Shown here: positions 23,786-30,758 of the stretch, piece by piece
Layout of the letters: each line of letters opens with the position of its first letter
How positions within the stretch are numbered: position 1 is the first letter of the stretch
Source: an uncultured Akkermansia sp.
GTDB lineage: Bacteria; Verrucomicrobiota; Verrucomicrobiia; Verrucomicrobiales; Akkermansiaceae
DNA: 33,303 bases
Direction: 5' to 3'
NCBI GenBank assembly: GCA_947629715.1
Contig: CANRET010000022.1
Location: 1 to 33,303 of the forward strand
Notes under the pieces: generated by a model
Databases searched by the model: none
Told to the model about the DNA's origin: nothing
Seen by the model: only the letters and a program-made list of their open reading frames with translations
Program-made: the position numbers and the translations under genes

Positions 23786-23838
23786 CCCCTTGCTTCTCTC
23801 CAAACGCTTTTATCGTGACCTCGTCTCCCCTTGCTTCT
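23786..23838. repeat. 12-bp direct repeat upstream of the barrel-protein promoter
   Basis: CCCCTTGCTTCT occurs at 23786-23797 and again at 23827-23838, 41 bases start to start (about four helical turns), both on the same face upstream of the promoter at 23882. Possible activator or repressor sites; no regulator is identifiable. Confidence 0.4.
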
Positions 23839-23881
23839 GATTGTCCGACTGCAACATCTTGTATATTTCTCTAAAAAAATG

Positions 23882-23890
23882 TGCTATAAT
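23882..23890 (+). promoter_or_regulatory. extended -10 promoter of the barrel-protein gene
   Basis: A perfect TATAAT (23885-23890) is preceded by TGC, giving an extended -10 element, with an A/T-rich run upstream (seven A residues) and no clear -35 box. The predicted start is about 23897, giving a leader of about 54 bases. Confidence 0.55.
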
Positions 23891-23950
23891 CAGTGTCGGG
23901 CGTATTTTTAGACTTGCAAGGGATAGAAAAGAGGATTAAACTGGACTCGT

Positions 23951-24943
23951 ATGATGAAGAGATTTTTTCTGTTATCAATCGTAAGCATTTCAGGAACGCT
24001 GGCTGTGGAGACTCCGCCAGCTATACCGGACGGTCAGGTTACGTACGATGAAGTGAGCTACCAGAGCGGCAGCAGCTCGGAGCTGCCGCCGGAGTTCATG
24101 GGGACTACTTCCGGAACGGGTGGGTACGATGCTCTGTCTGCCCCAGCGGCGATCTCTCCTTCTTCATCCCCAAACACAGTGATTGACTTGCTACTCTACG
24201 CGAGCAATTACCAGGTGAGAGGCATGGGAGTGACAGATGATCTGAGCAACTATGGTACGTCTCACTTGTACGCTTCCCATACCTTTGCTAATAAAAACTT
24301 GTTTCACAAAGGAATTCAGCAGCGTGTGCACGGCATGGCTGGAGTGATTTGGGATGCCTCTTGTCCGCTGGGGGATATCATGCAATTTGAAGCGGGATAT
24401 TCCATCGGGAAAGAGGTGCTGCCCAATTTGCTGGTGGAGGTGGGTTACAACTTCAAGCGAGGGGGCTTGGAGGGTTTTATGGCACAGAGTTTTGACGATT
24501 GTTCACATCGCGCTGCGCAAGAGATTGTGCTGACTGCCCGGTTTAACGATCACCAGAAAGGCTTTTTCGGTCATGCCGAGCTGGGTGCGAGCTTCTATGG
24601 GCTGACGGGGTACTATGTGGATGCCGAGGTGGGTTATCGCTTCACGAACGTCATCAATAAGGCAAACCATGGCGCGGATTTGGAGGTGTCCTGCGGCATG
24701 GCTCCCTCTTTCAGCTACTGGGGCAGCGGGGTGGATGGCATCGATGCGTACCGAATACGCGTGGCCTTGCAACCGTTTACGCATGGGGGCAGGCTGGGGC
24801 GTGATGCTCGTCTCAGCATCACGCCGTGGGTGCAGTGCTCGTGGACTGGCAACAATGCGCGCAAGATTCACCATCACACAGGACTGGGCATAGCGGATCA
24901 CTTCCAGCTCACCGTGGGAGTGAATGCCGGTTACAGGTTTTAA
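23951..24943 (+). CDS. predicted outer-membrane beta-barrel protein, unknown function
   Basis: 330-aa secreted protein. A signal peptide covers residues 1-18 (FFLLSIVSISGTLA, cleavage near VET). A Pro/Ser/Gly-rich low-complexity stretch follows to about 75. From about 76 to the end there are alternating hydrophobic and polar strands (LLVEVGYNFKRG, AQEIVLTARFND, YVDAEVGYRF, LQLTVGVNAGYRF-like ends). The last residues are GYRF; a terminal Phe after an alternating strand is the classic outer-membrane barrel signal. I do not recognise the family. It has its own extended -10 promoter, and map follows after 15 bases, so it may head the long operon to 29246. ATG 23954 is an alternative start. Confidence 0.8.
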   Translation: MMKRFFLLSIVSISGTLAVETPPAIPDGQVTYDEVSYQSGSSSELPPEFMGTTSGTGGYDALSAPAAISPSSSPNTVIDLLLYASNYQVRGMGVTDDLSNYGTSHLYASHTFANKNLFHKGIQQRVHGMAGVIWDASCPLGDIMQFEAGYSIGKEVLPNLLVEVGYNFKRGGLEGFMAQSFDDCSHRAAQEIVLTARFNDHQKGFFGHAELGASFYGLTGYYVDAEVGYRFTNVINKANHGADLEVSCGMAPSFSYWGSGVDGIDAYRIRVALQPFTHGGRLGRDARLSITPWVQCSWTGNNARKIHHHTGLGIADHFQLTVGVNAGYRF

Positions 24944-24958
24944 TCCGACTGTTTGCCC

Positions 24959-25753
24959 ATGGCGGAACACATACCCACGCGCAATCCGAGTGAGATTGTC
25001 AAGCTTCGTCGTGCCGGGGAGGTGTCCGCGCGCATTCTCACCGAGGTTGCTTCCTTTGTTCGCGTTGGGGTGACGACGGCGCAGGTGGATGCCTATGCTG
25101 CAGAACTTTTCGAACGTGAAAAGTGCGGCAACGCTTTCCACGGCTATCATGGTTACCCGGGGCATATTTGCATTTCGGTGAACGAAGTGGTCGTGCATGG
25201 TATCGGAAGTGATCGCATGATCCATGAGGGAGACATTGTGAGCCTGGATGTGGGCGCTGTTGTGGATGGATGGTACGGCGACAATGCACTCACTGTGCCG
25301 GTGGGGTGTGTGAGCGAGGATTTACGCCGCCTGCTGGCTGTGACTGAGGAGGCGTTGTATCGGGGTATTGCCGAGGCGAAGCAGGGCAACAATTTGGCGG
25401 ACGTTTGCGGAGCAATCGAGGATTATGTGAAACCCTTTGGCTTCGGGATTGTTCGCGACTATGTGGGGCATGGCGTAGGACGCCACTTGCACGAAGAACC
25501 GTCCGTTCCGAATTACCGTCCCAAATACCGTCTGCCTCATCTGAAGCGTGGTATGATATTGGCGATTGAGCCGATGATAACGCAGGGCACTTGGAAAGTG
25601 AAGGTGCTGGAGGATCAGTGGACGGCGGTGACGCAGGATGGACTGCCCGCTGCGCACTTCGAACACACTGTAGCCGTCGGTTCCCATGGTGGGGAGATTT
25701 TGACAGAACGTTCGCGAAGCGCTCTGCCGGAGCAGCTCGGTATCACACTCTGA
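24959..25753 (+). CDS. map: methionine aminopeptidase type I
   Basis: 264-aa pita-bread-fold metallopeptidase that removes the initiator methionine. All five metal ligands are present at the E. coli numbering: Asp97 (SLDVG), Asp108 (WYGDNA), His171 (VGHGVG), Glu204 (AIEPM) and Glu235 (HFEHT); the substrate-binding His is in VVVHGIG. A TTG two codons upstream (24953) is in frame, but ATG 24959 gives the standard N-terminus. It follows the barrel gene closely and is followed 8 bases later by an unknown membrane protein. Confidence 0.97.
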   Translation: MAEHIPTRNPSEIVKLRRAGEVSARILTEVASFVRVGVTTAQVDAYAAELFEREKCGNAFHGYHGYPGHICISVNEVVVHGIGSDRMIHEGDIVSLDVGAVVDGWYGDNALTVPVGCVSEDLRRLLAVTEEALYRGIAEAKQGNNLADVCGAIEDYVKPFGFGIVRDYVGHGVGRHLHEEPSVPNYRPKYRLPHLKRGMILAIEPMITQGTWKVKVLEDQWTAVTQDGLPAAHFEHTVAVGSHGGEILTERSRSALPEQLGITL

Positions 25754-25761
25754 CGCGCGCG

Positions 25762-26358
25762 ATGGTTGAAAATTGGATCCATCCCTATGAGGAAATACCG
25801 CTTGGCACGGTCGGAGTGGTCATGGGAGTGATTCTCCTGCTGGTTCATTTAGGGGCTCTGATTTGCCCTGGCGAGGCGTTGAGATTGGCTCGTGCTGCCG
25901 CGTCTTCCGTTCGTTTTGGACAAGCGTTGCTCATTTTCGATTTTGTGTGGATAGCGCTTTTGCTCTGGGGATCTCCCGCCAATCCTTTGCGCATGGAGCT
26001 TTTCGACTTCGAAGGATTGCGCACGCCCTTGCTTGTTGCATGTCCTGTGGTATGCTACGTGCTCTGCACACAATCCAAGCAAAATCTGACCGGACGGGCT
26101 CTGGGGCTCTTTCTGCTGTTGCTTGGCATTGTTCCGCTCACTGCGGCGTACCTTAAGGAGCCGGTTACGCGTATCCTCATTCCGCTGTGGTGGTATCCGG
26201 TGTTGTGCGTGGCGATACTGTGGGTGCCTAAACCGTATTTACTGCGCGATTGGTTGGCGTGGTTTGCCGGGCGCCTTTCTCTCACGCGTCTGTTGGCGGC
26301 GCTTGGCGTCTCCTATGCGGTGGCTGTTTTCACCTGCGCCATCCTTTTCTGGTCATGA
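25762..26358 (+). CDS. hypothetical polytopic membrane protein
   Basis: Unrecognised 198-aa protein with about five or six hydrophobic segments: about 14-32, 48-68, 83-100, 107-122, 130-152 and 176-197. The short loops have few charged residues. The N-terminus VENWIHPYEEIPLG and the motif MELFDFEGLRTPLL (about 75-88) may help identify homologues. ATG 25762 is chosen because it follows the map stop by 8 bases; the frame runs upstream inside map, but that part is not membrane-like. The stop overlaps the next ATG (ATGATG at 26355), suggesting translational coupling to the amidohydrolase. Confidence 0.75.
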   Translation: MVENWIHPYEEIPLGTVGVVMGVILLLVHLGALICPGEALRLARAAASSVRFGQALLIFDFVWIALLLWGSPANPLRMELFDFEGLRTPLLVACPVVCYVLCTQSKQNLTGRALGLFLLLLGIVPLTAAYLKEPVTRILIPLWWYPVLCVAILWVPKPYLLRDWLAWFAGRLSLTRLLAALGVSYAVAVFTCAILFWS

Positions 26359-27671
26359 TGACGACGATTCCCGATGCCCTGTACACTGCAGATTACGTGG
26401 TTACTCAGAATGCCGGGCGCGATGTGATACGCCGGGGTGCATTGGCGGTGGCAGGCGATACGATTGAATGCGTGGGGCATGCGGATGTGCTCACGACGCT
26501 CTACCCGGATGCCCGTCGTGTGGATTTGGGACGCGCGGTCATCATGCCGGGCCTCATCAACGCGCACACGCATGTGTCCATGAGTTTATTGCGCGGATAC
26601 TCGGATGACAAAGCGTTGCAGGATTGGTTGCAGGAGGACATTTTTCCGCAGGAGGCCAAATTGACGCCGCAGCTTGTCGAACTCGGCGCTCGTTTTGGCA
26701 TGGCGGAAATGATACGTAGTGGCACCACGGCTTTCTACGACATGTATATGTTCGAAGATAGCGTGTTTCACGCTGCGGACGAGATGGGATTGCGCGCGGT
26801 GCTCGGCGAGAGTACGACCAAGTTTTTCCCGACTTTGGTGGCCAGGGACAAGGAGGCCTATTTCGACCTCGTACGCAGGTACAGTGCAGAGTGGGCGAAT
26901 CATCCGCGCATCCGTCAGGCTGTGGTGCCTCATGCGCCCTACACCACTACGCCGGAGTTGTTGCGCGAGTGCCGCGATTTGGCGGATGAAACCGGCGCGC
27001 TCTTCGGTATGCACTTGGCGGAGACTCCATGGGAAACGCAGCAGTGCCTGACAGAACACCATTTGCGACCCGTAGCTTACTGCTCACAGCTTGGGCTGCT
27101 GCGCCCGGATTCCACGTTCTTCCACCTCGTGGATGTGAATGAGCAGGATATGTGCATGCTTGCCGATAGTCGTTGTGCGGGTGTGCACAATCCCGCCTCC
27201 AATATGAAACTTGCCAGTGGGGTGTGCCCTGCGCGCGCCTTGCGTGCTGCGGGCGTACCCATGGGGCTGGGCACGGATGGTCCGGCCAGCAATAATGCGC
27301 ACAATATGTTGCGCGAAATGTATGTGTCCTCTCTCTTGCAGAAAGTTCATGCTCTTTCCCCTACCGTTGCCCCGGCGCAGGAAGTTCTCGACCTCGCCAC
27401 CTTGGGCGGTGCGGCGGCTTTGCACGCGCCGTACATCGGCTCTCTGGAACCGGGTATGAAGGCGGATTTTATCGCGCTGGATCTCTCGTTTCCCAATATG
27501 CAGCCGGTGCATAATATGGTCTCGCAACTGGTTTATGCGGCCAGCGGAGCTGAGGTTTGTCTCACGGTGGTGGATGGACGTGAATTGTACCGCGCCGGCG
27601 TTTTCACGACCTGTGATTACGCAGCTTTGCTGGAGGAAATACAGGATGTTCTGGCATGGATTCGCAAATGA
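26355..27671 (+). CDS. amidohydrolase, MTA/SAH deaminase-like
   Basis: 438-aa metal-dependent amidohydrolase of the ATZ/TRZ/MtaD branch. Metal ligands: His71 and His73 in GLINAHTHVSMSLLRG, His220 in GMHLAET with Glu223, and Asp308 in GLGTDGPASNN. The HNPASNMKLASGVCP block (278-292) is typical of 5'-methylthioadenosine/S-adenosylhomocysteine deaminases and related hydrolases; substrate specificity cannot be set from sequence alone. The start is ATG 26355 or 26358, overlapping the upstream stop. The end overlaps the exonuclease gene by 16 bases if that gene starts at 27656. Confidence 0.88.
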   Translation: MMTTIPDALYTADYVVTQNAGRDVIRRGALAVAGDTIECVGHADVLTTLYPDARRVDLGRAVIMPGLINAHTHVSMSLLRGYSDDKALQDWLQEDIFPQEAKLTPQLVELGARFGMAEMIRSGTTAFYDMYMFEDSVFHAADEMGLRAVLGESTTKFFPTLVARDKEAYFDLVRRYSAEWANHPRIRQAVVPHAPYTTTPELLRECRDLADETGALFGMHLAETPWETQQCLTEHHLRPVAYCSQLGLLRPDSTFFHLVDVNEQDMCMLADSRCAGVHNPASNMKLASGVCPARALRAAGVPMGLGTDGPASNNAHNMLREMYVSSLLQKVHALSPTVAPAQEVLDLATLGGAAALHAPYIGSLEPGMKADFIALDLSFPNMQPVHNMVSQLVYAASGAEVCLTVVDGRELYRAGVFTTCDYAALLEEIQDVLAWIRK

Positions 27672-28252
27672 CAGAGCGTCCCATGGCGCAGTTGCCCTTT
27701 GCCGCTATTGATTTTGAATCCGCCGGGGCTGCACCCGGGGAGACGGATCTGCCGATTCAGGTAGGCATGTTGCGCGCACCGTCTCTTTTTGCTCCGGCAG
27801 AGCTCTACACGACCTACTTGGCCTGTGAGCGTCCGGTGCGCTGGACGGCGTCTCGCCTGCACGGCATCACCACAGCCGATTTGCAGGACGCTCCCTCTAT
27901 GCTCTCACTTTGGCCCACTTTTCGGCGCTACCTTTCCGATTGCGTGGTAGTGGGGCATAATCCCTCCACTGAGCGACGATTTTTGCGCGTTTTCCCGGCT
28001 CATGGATTCGGTCCGTGGTTGGACACACTGGCTCTGGCGCGGCATTGCATCCCCGCGTTGCAGGATTTTTCGCTTTCTTCCGTGTGCGAGGCTCTGGGCG
28101 TCGTGCCGACGGTGGATAAGTTGGTTCCAGGGCGGACCTGGCACCACGCGTTGTACGATGCTGCGGCCTCCTTGGAGGCTCTGCGCACGGTGGTACTGGC
28201 CTTGCAGCTTCAGAATCGACCCCTCCGCACGCTTCAATTTGCTCTCAAGTGA
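27656..28252 (+). CDS. DnaQ-like 3'-5' exonuclease domain protein
   Basis: 198-aa DEDDh exonuclease. Exo I is AIDFES with Asp19 and Glu21. Exo II is VVGHNPSTERRFL (98-110), where the usual Asp is Glu106. Exo III is HHALYDAAASLEAL, with His164 and Asp168. It is a single-domain protein, so it could be a polymerase III epsilon-like proofreader or a stand-alone nuclease in repair or RNA turnover. ATG 27668, which overlaps the upstream stop as ATGA, is as likely a start as 27656. The ABC ATPase gene follows after 7 bases. Confidence 0.85.
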   Translation: MDSQMTERPMAQLPFAAIDFESAGAAPGETDLPIQVGMLRAPSLFAPAELYTTYLACERPVRWTASRLHGITTADLQDAPSMLSLWPTFRRYLSDCVVVGHNPSTERRFLRVFPAHGFGPWLDTLALARHCIPALQDFSLSSVCEALGVVPTVDKLVPGRTWHHALYDAAASLEALRTVVLALQLQNRPLRTLQFALK

Positions 28253-28259
28253 CGGACTG

Positions 28260-29246
28260 ATGGACACGCCTTTGCTTCAGGTACGCAATCTGCGCGTTGA
28301 GTTCCGTTCTCACGGCGGAACGACCTATGCGGTCAACGGGGTGGATTTTGACCTGCATGCCGGTGAGATGCTGGGCGTGGTGGGTGAATCCGGTTCCGGC
28401 AAATCGGTGACTTGTAGCGCAATCATGGGGCTTCTTCCTGAGCCGCCCGCTTGGGTGAATCCGGAGTCATCTGCTGTTTTTGCCGGGAAGGACCTGCTGC
28501 GCCTCAGTGATCCGGAGATGCGCCGCATTCGGGGCGATGCCATGACCATGATTTTTCAGGACCCGATGACCTCGCTCAATCCCTGCATGCGCGTCGGCGA
28601 CCAGGTGGCTGAACCTCTTATAATACACCGCCGGATTCCTCGCAAAGAAGCGCGTGAACTCGCCATTCGCGAGCTGGAACTCACCGGCATTCCTGATGCT
28701 GCACAACGCGCTGATTGCTTTCCGCACGAGTTTTCCGGCGGCATGCGTCAACGCGTCATGATCGCCATGGCTCTCATCACGCGCCCACGCGTGCTCATCG
28801 CTGATGAGCCAACCACGGCTTTAGATGTGACGATTCAAAAGCAAACGCTTGATCTGCTGCGAACCCGCCAACAGGAGCTCGGCACGGCTATCATTCTCAT
28901 CACGCATGATCTCGGCGTGGTGCGTCAGTACGCTCACCGCATTCAAGTGATGTATGCCGGAAGCATCCTGGAGCAAGCCCCCACGGAGGAGCTGCTGACT
29001 CACCCGCTGCATGCTTACACGCAGGCGCTCATTGCCTCCGTCCCGACCCCCGAGCAGCGGGGACAGCGTCTTCCCGCTATTCCCGGTTTGCCTCCGGATA
29101 TGCACGAGCTGATTCGAGGCTGCTCCTTTCGCGAACGTAACACCCTCGGGCACCCCGAACTGTGCCTTACCGATGGGATTCCGCCGCTCGTCGAATATTC
29201 CCCCGGCCACTTCGTTCGTCATTGTCCCGGCTGCCTGATGGGCTGA
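28260..29246 (+). CDS. oligopeptide/dipeptide ABC transporter ATP-binding protein (OppD/DppD type)
   Basis: 328-aa ABC ATPase that would power a peptide or related importer. Walker A GESGSGKS (42-49), Q-loop FQDPMTSLNP, signature FSGGMRQRV, Walker B VLIADEPTTALD, and H-loop LITHD. The C-terminal oligo-HPY region starts HPLHAYTQALIASVP. Its Cys-rich tail is GCSF...LC...VRHCPGC, keeping four or more cysteines but with altered spacing compared with the usual GC-x-F-x-x-R-C. The frame runs upstream into the exonuclease gene, but ATG 28260 matches the family start. No permease, OppF partner or binding protein follows, so the other subunits lie elsewhere or the ATPase is shared. Confidence 0.93.
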   Translation: MDTPLLQVRNLRVEFRSHGGTTYAVNGVDFDLHAGEMLGVVGESGSGKSVTCSAIMGLLPEPPAWVNPESSAVFAGKDLLRLSDPEMRRIRGDAMTMIFQDPMTSLNPCMRVGDQVAEPLIIHRRIPRKEARELAIRELELTGIPDAAQRADCFPHEFSGGMRQRVMIAMALITRPRVLIADEPTTALDVTIQKQTLDLLRTRQQELGTAIILITHDLGVVRQYAHRIQVMYAGSILEQAPTEELLTHPLHAYTQALIASVPTPEQRGQRLPAIPGLPPDMHELIRGCSFRERNTLGHPELCLTDGIPPLVEYSPGHFVRHCPGCLMG

Positions 29247-29272
29247 TATCCGGAGCGAGGTGCACAATGGGA

Positions 29273-29301
29273 TTGCCATTTTTACCGTATTGTGCTATCG
29301 T
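29273..29301 (+). promoter_or_regulatory. putative promoter of ilvN-fabD-mrdA
   Basis: TTGCCA (29273-29278) and TATCGT (29296-29301) lie 17 bases apart, with TGC immediately before the -10 (extended type). The predicted start is about 29308, three bases before the ilvN ATG. The TTGCCA box is the same as in the hppA promoter. Confidence 0.5.
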
Positions 29302-29310
29302 AACGGCGTC

Positions 29311-29814
29311 ATGGAAAGCTCTGCTACCACTCCCGTTCATACGCATACAATCTCCGTACTGGTTGAGAATAAGTTCGGCGTTTTATCCCGTGTGGCCGGG
29401 TTGTTCTCCGGTCGTGGCTACAACATCCACTCCCTCAATGTGGCTCCCTGCGAGGATCCTCATTTTTCACGCATGACGATTGACGTGAACGAACACGGAG
29501 AAAAACTCGACCAGGTGATCAAGCAGCTCAGCAAATTGGTCAATGTGGTGGAAGTCATTGACTTCCGTTCGCATCCCACGGTGTACCGCGAGATTGTGTT
29601 GATGCGTGTGCTTTTCGGCGATAAGAAGCAGGATATTTTGGAGCTGTGCAGCATCTTCGGCGCAAAGATCCTGGATGCTACGCGCGAAACGCTGACCATT
29701 GAGATATCCGGGGGCGAGTTCCGACTGGAGCGTTTCCTGAATCTGATGCAGGACTACGACGTGCAGATGCTCATGCGTTCCGGCAAGATTGCCGTGATTA
29801 AACCAAACAATTAG
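29311..29814 (+). CDS. ilvN: acetolactate synthase small (regulatory) subunit
   Basis: 167-aa IlvN/IlvH, the ACT-domain regulatory subunit that activates the catalytic subunit and gives valine feedback inhibition in branched-chain amino-acid synthesis. The ACT domain covers about residues 10-85 (HTISVLVENKFGVLSRVAGL, with GRGYNIHSLNVAPCED for ligand binding), followed by the C-terminal domain with REIVLMRV and DATRETLTIEISG. ATG 29311 is used; an earlier in-frame ATG at 29260 adds 17 residues not seen in the family. The catalytic ilvB is not adjacent, which is uncommon. fabD follows after 8 bases. Confidence 0.95.
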   Translation: MESSATTPVHTHTISVLVENKFGVLSRVAGLFSGRGYNIHSLNVAPCEDPHFSRMTIDVNEHGEKLDQVIKQLSKLVNVVEVIDFRSHPTVYREIVLMRVLFGDKKQDILELCSIFGAKILDATRETLTIEISGGEFRLERFLNLMQDYDVQMLMRSGKIAVIKPNN

Positions 29815-29822
29815 TTTTTATC

Positions 29823-30758
29823 ATGCAAGCTGTTCTTTTATTTCCCGGTCAAGGCGCCCAGAAAGTGGGCATGGGACATGATTTGTACACGGCAAACGCT
29901 ACGGCTCGTGAACTGATGGATCAAGCGGATGCCGCGCTCGGCGTTTCCCTTACCAAGGTGATGTTCGATGGTCCGGATGAGGAACTGACCCGGACCTGCT
30001 ATTGCCAACCGGCTCTTTTCCTGCATGGGTTGGTCATTTACAGAATGCTCTGTGAACAGGTGGACGTAGAGCCCGTTGCAGCAGCAGGTCTCTCCCTCGG
30101 TGAGTTTACGGCACACGCCGCCGTGGGAACCTTTACCATGCAGGAGGGGCTGCGCCTCGTCCAAAAGCGCGGCGCTTTCATGGAAGAGGCTTGTCAGGCT
30201 GCCCCTGGCGCGATGGCTGCTCTCATTGGCGGGTCAGATGAAGCTGCGCAAACTCTTGCCGCTGAGTGCGGTGTGGATGTGGCCAATTACAATTGTCCGG
30301 GACAAGTGGTGATTTCCGGTGTGGAAGAAGGCGTGGACGAGGCAGTTGCCCGCGCTAAAGGAGCCGGTTTCAAGCTTGCGAAGAAGCTCAATGTAGCCGG
30401 CGCTTATCACAGTCGGCTCATGAAGAGCGCGCAACAAAAACTCATCCCCGAGTTGGAGTCGGTGCAGATGTCGATGCCGAGTGTGCCGGTTTATTGCAAC
30501 TTCGCGGCCCGTCCCGTGCAGAGTGTGCAGGATATTCGCGATGTGTTGGGGGCGCAGGTTTGCGGTTCCGTCCGTTGGGCTGCCTCCATGCAGGATCTCG
30601 TGAATAAAGGACACCGCCTCTTCATTGAAATGGGTCCCGGAAAGACCTTGGCAGGCATGATGACGCGTATCTGCAAAGAGGCGACCGTTGTTTCCATTGA
30701 GGATGCCGCCACGCTTCAGCAGGCTGTGGAGCAATTGCGCTCCATGCAATCTCTATGA
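29823..30758 (+). CDS. fabD: malonyl-CoA:ACP transacylase
   Basis: FabD of 311 aa, which transfers malonyl from CoA to acyl carrier protein for fatty-acid synthesis. N-terminal LLFPGQGAQKVGMG (5-18); nucleophile Ser91 in GLSLGEF; Arg116 in LVQKRGAFM, which binds the malonyl carboxylate; catalytic His196 in GAYHSRLM; and the terminal IEMGPGKTLAGM. Length is standard. Its stop overlaps the ATG of the PBP2 gene (ATGA, 30755-30758), linking lipid and wall synthesis. The usual fabH, fabG and acpP neighbours are absent. Confidence 0.96.
   Translation: MQAVLLFPGQGAQKVGMGHDLYTANATARELMDQADAALGVSLTKVMFDGPDEELTRTCYCQPALFLHGLVIYRMLCEQVDVEPVAAAGLSLGEFTAHAAVGTFTMQEGLRLVQKRGAFMEEACQAAPGAMAALIGGSDEAAQTLAAECGVDVANYNCPGQVVISGVEEGVDEAVARAKGAGFKLAKKLNVAGAYHSRLMKSAQQKLIPELESVQMSMPSVPVYCNFAARPVQSVQDIRDVLGAQVCGSVRWAASMQDLVNKGHRLFIEMGPGKTLAGMMTRICKEATVVSIEDAATLQQAVEQLRSMQSL

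Noticed and set aside
28002-28259. Upstream extension of the ABC ATPase frame
   Set aside because: It is contained in the exonuclease gene in another frame. ATG 28260 gives a normal OppD/DppD N-terminus.
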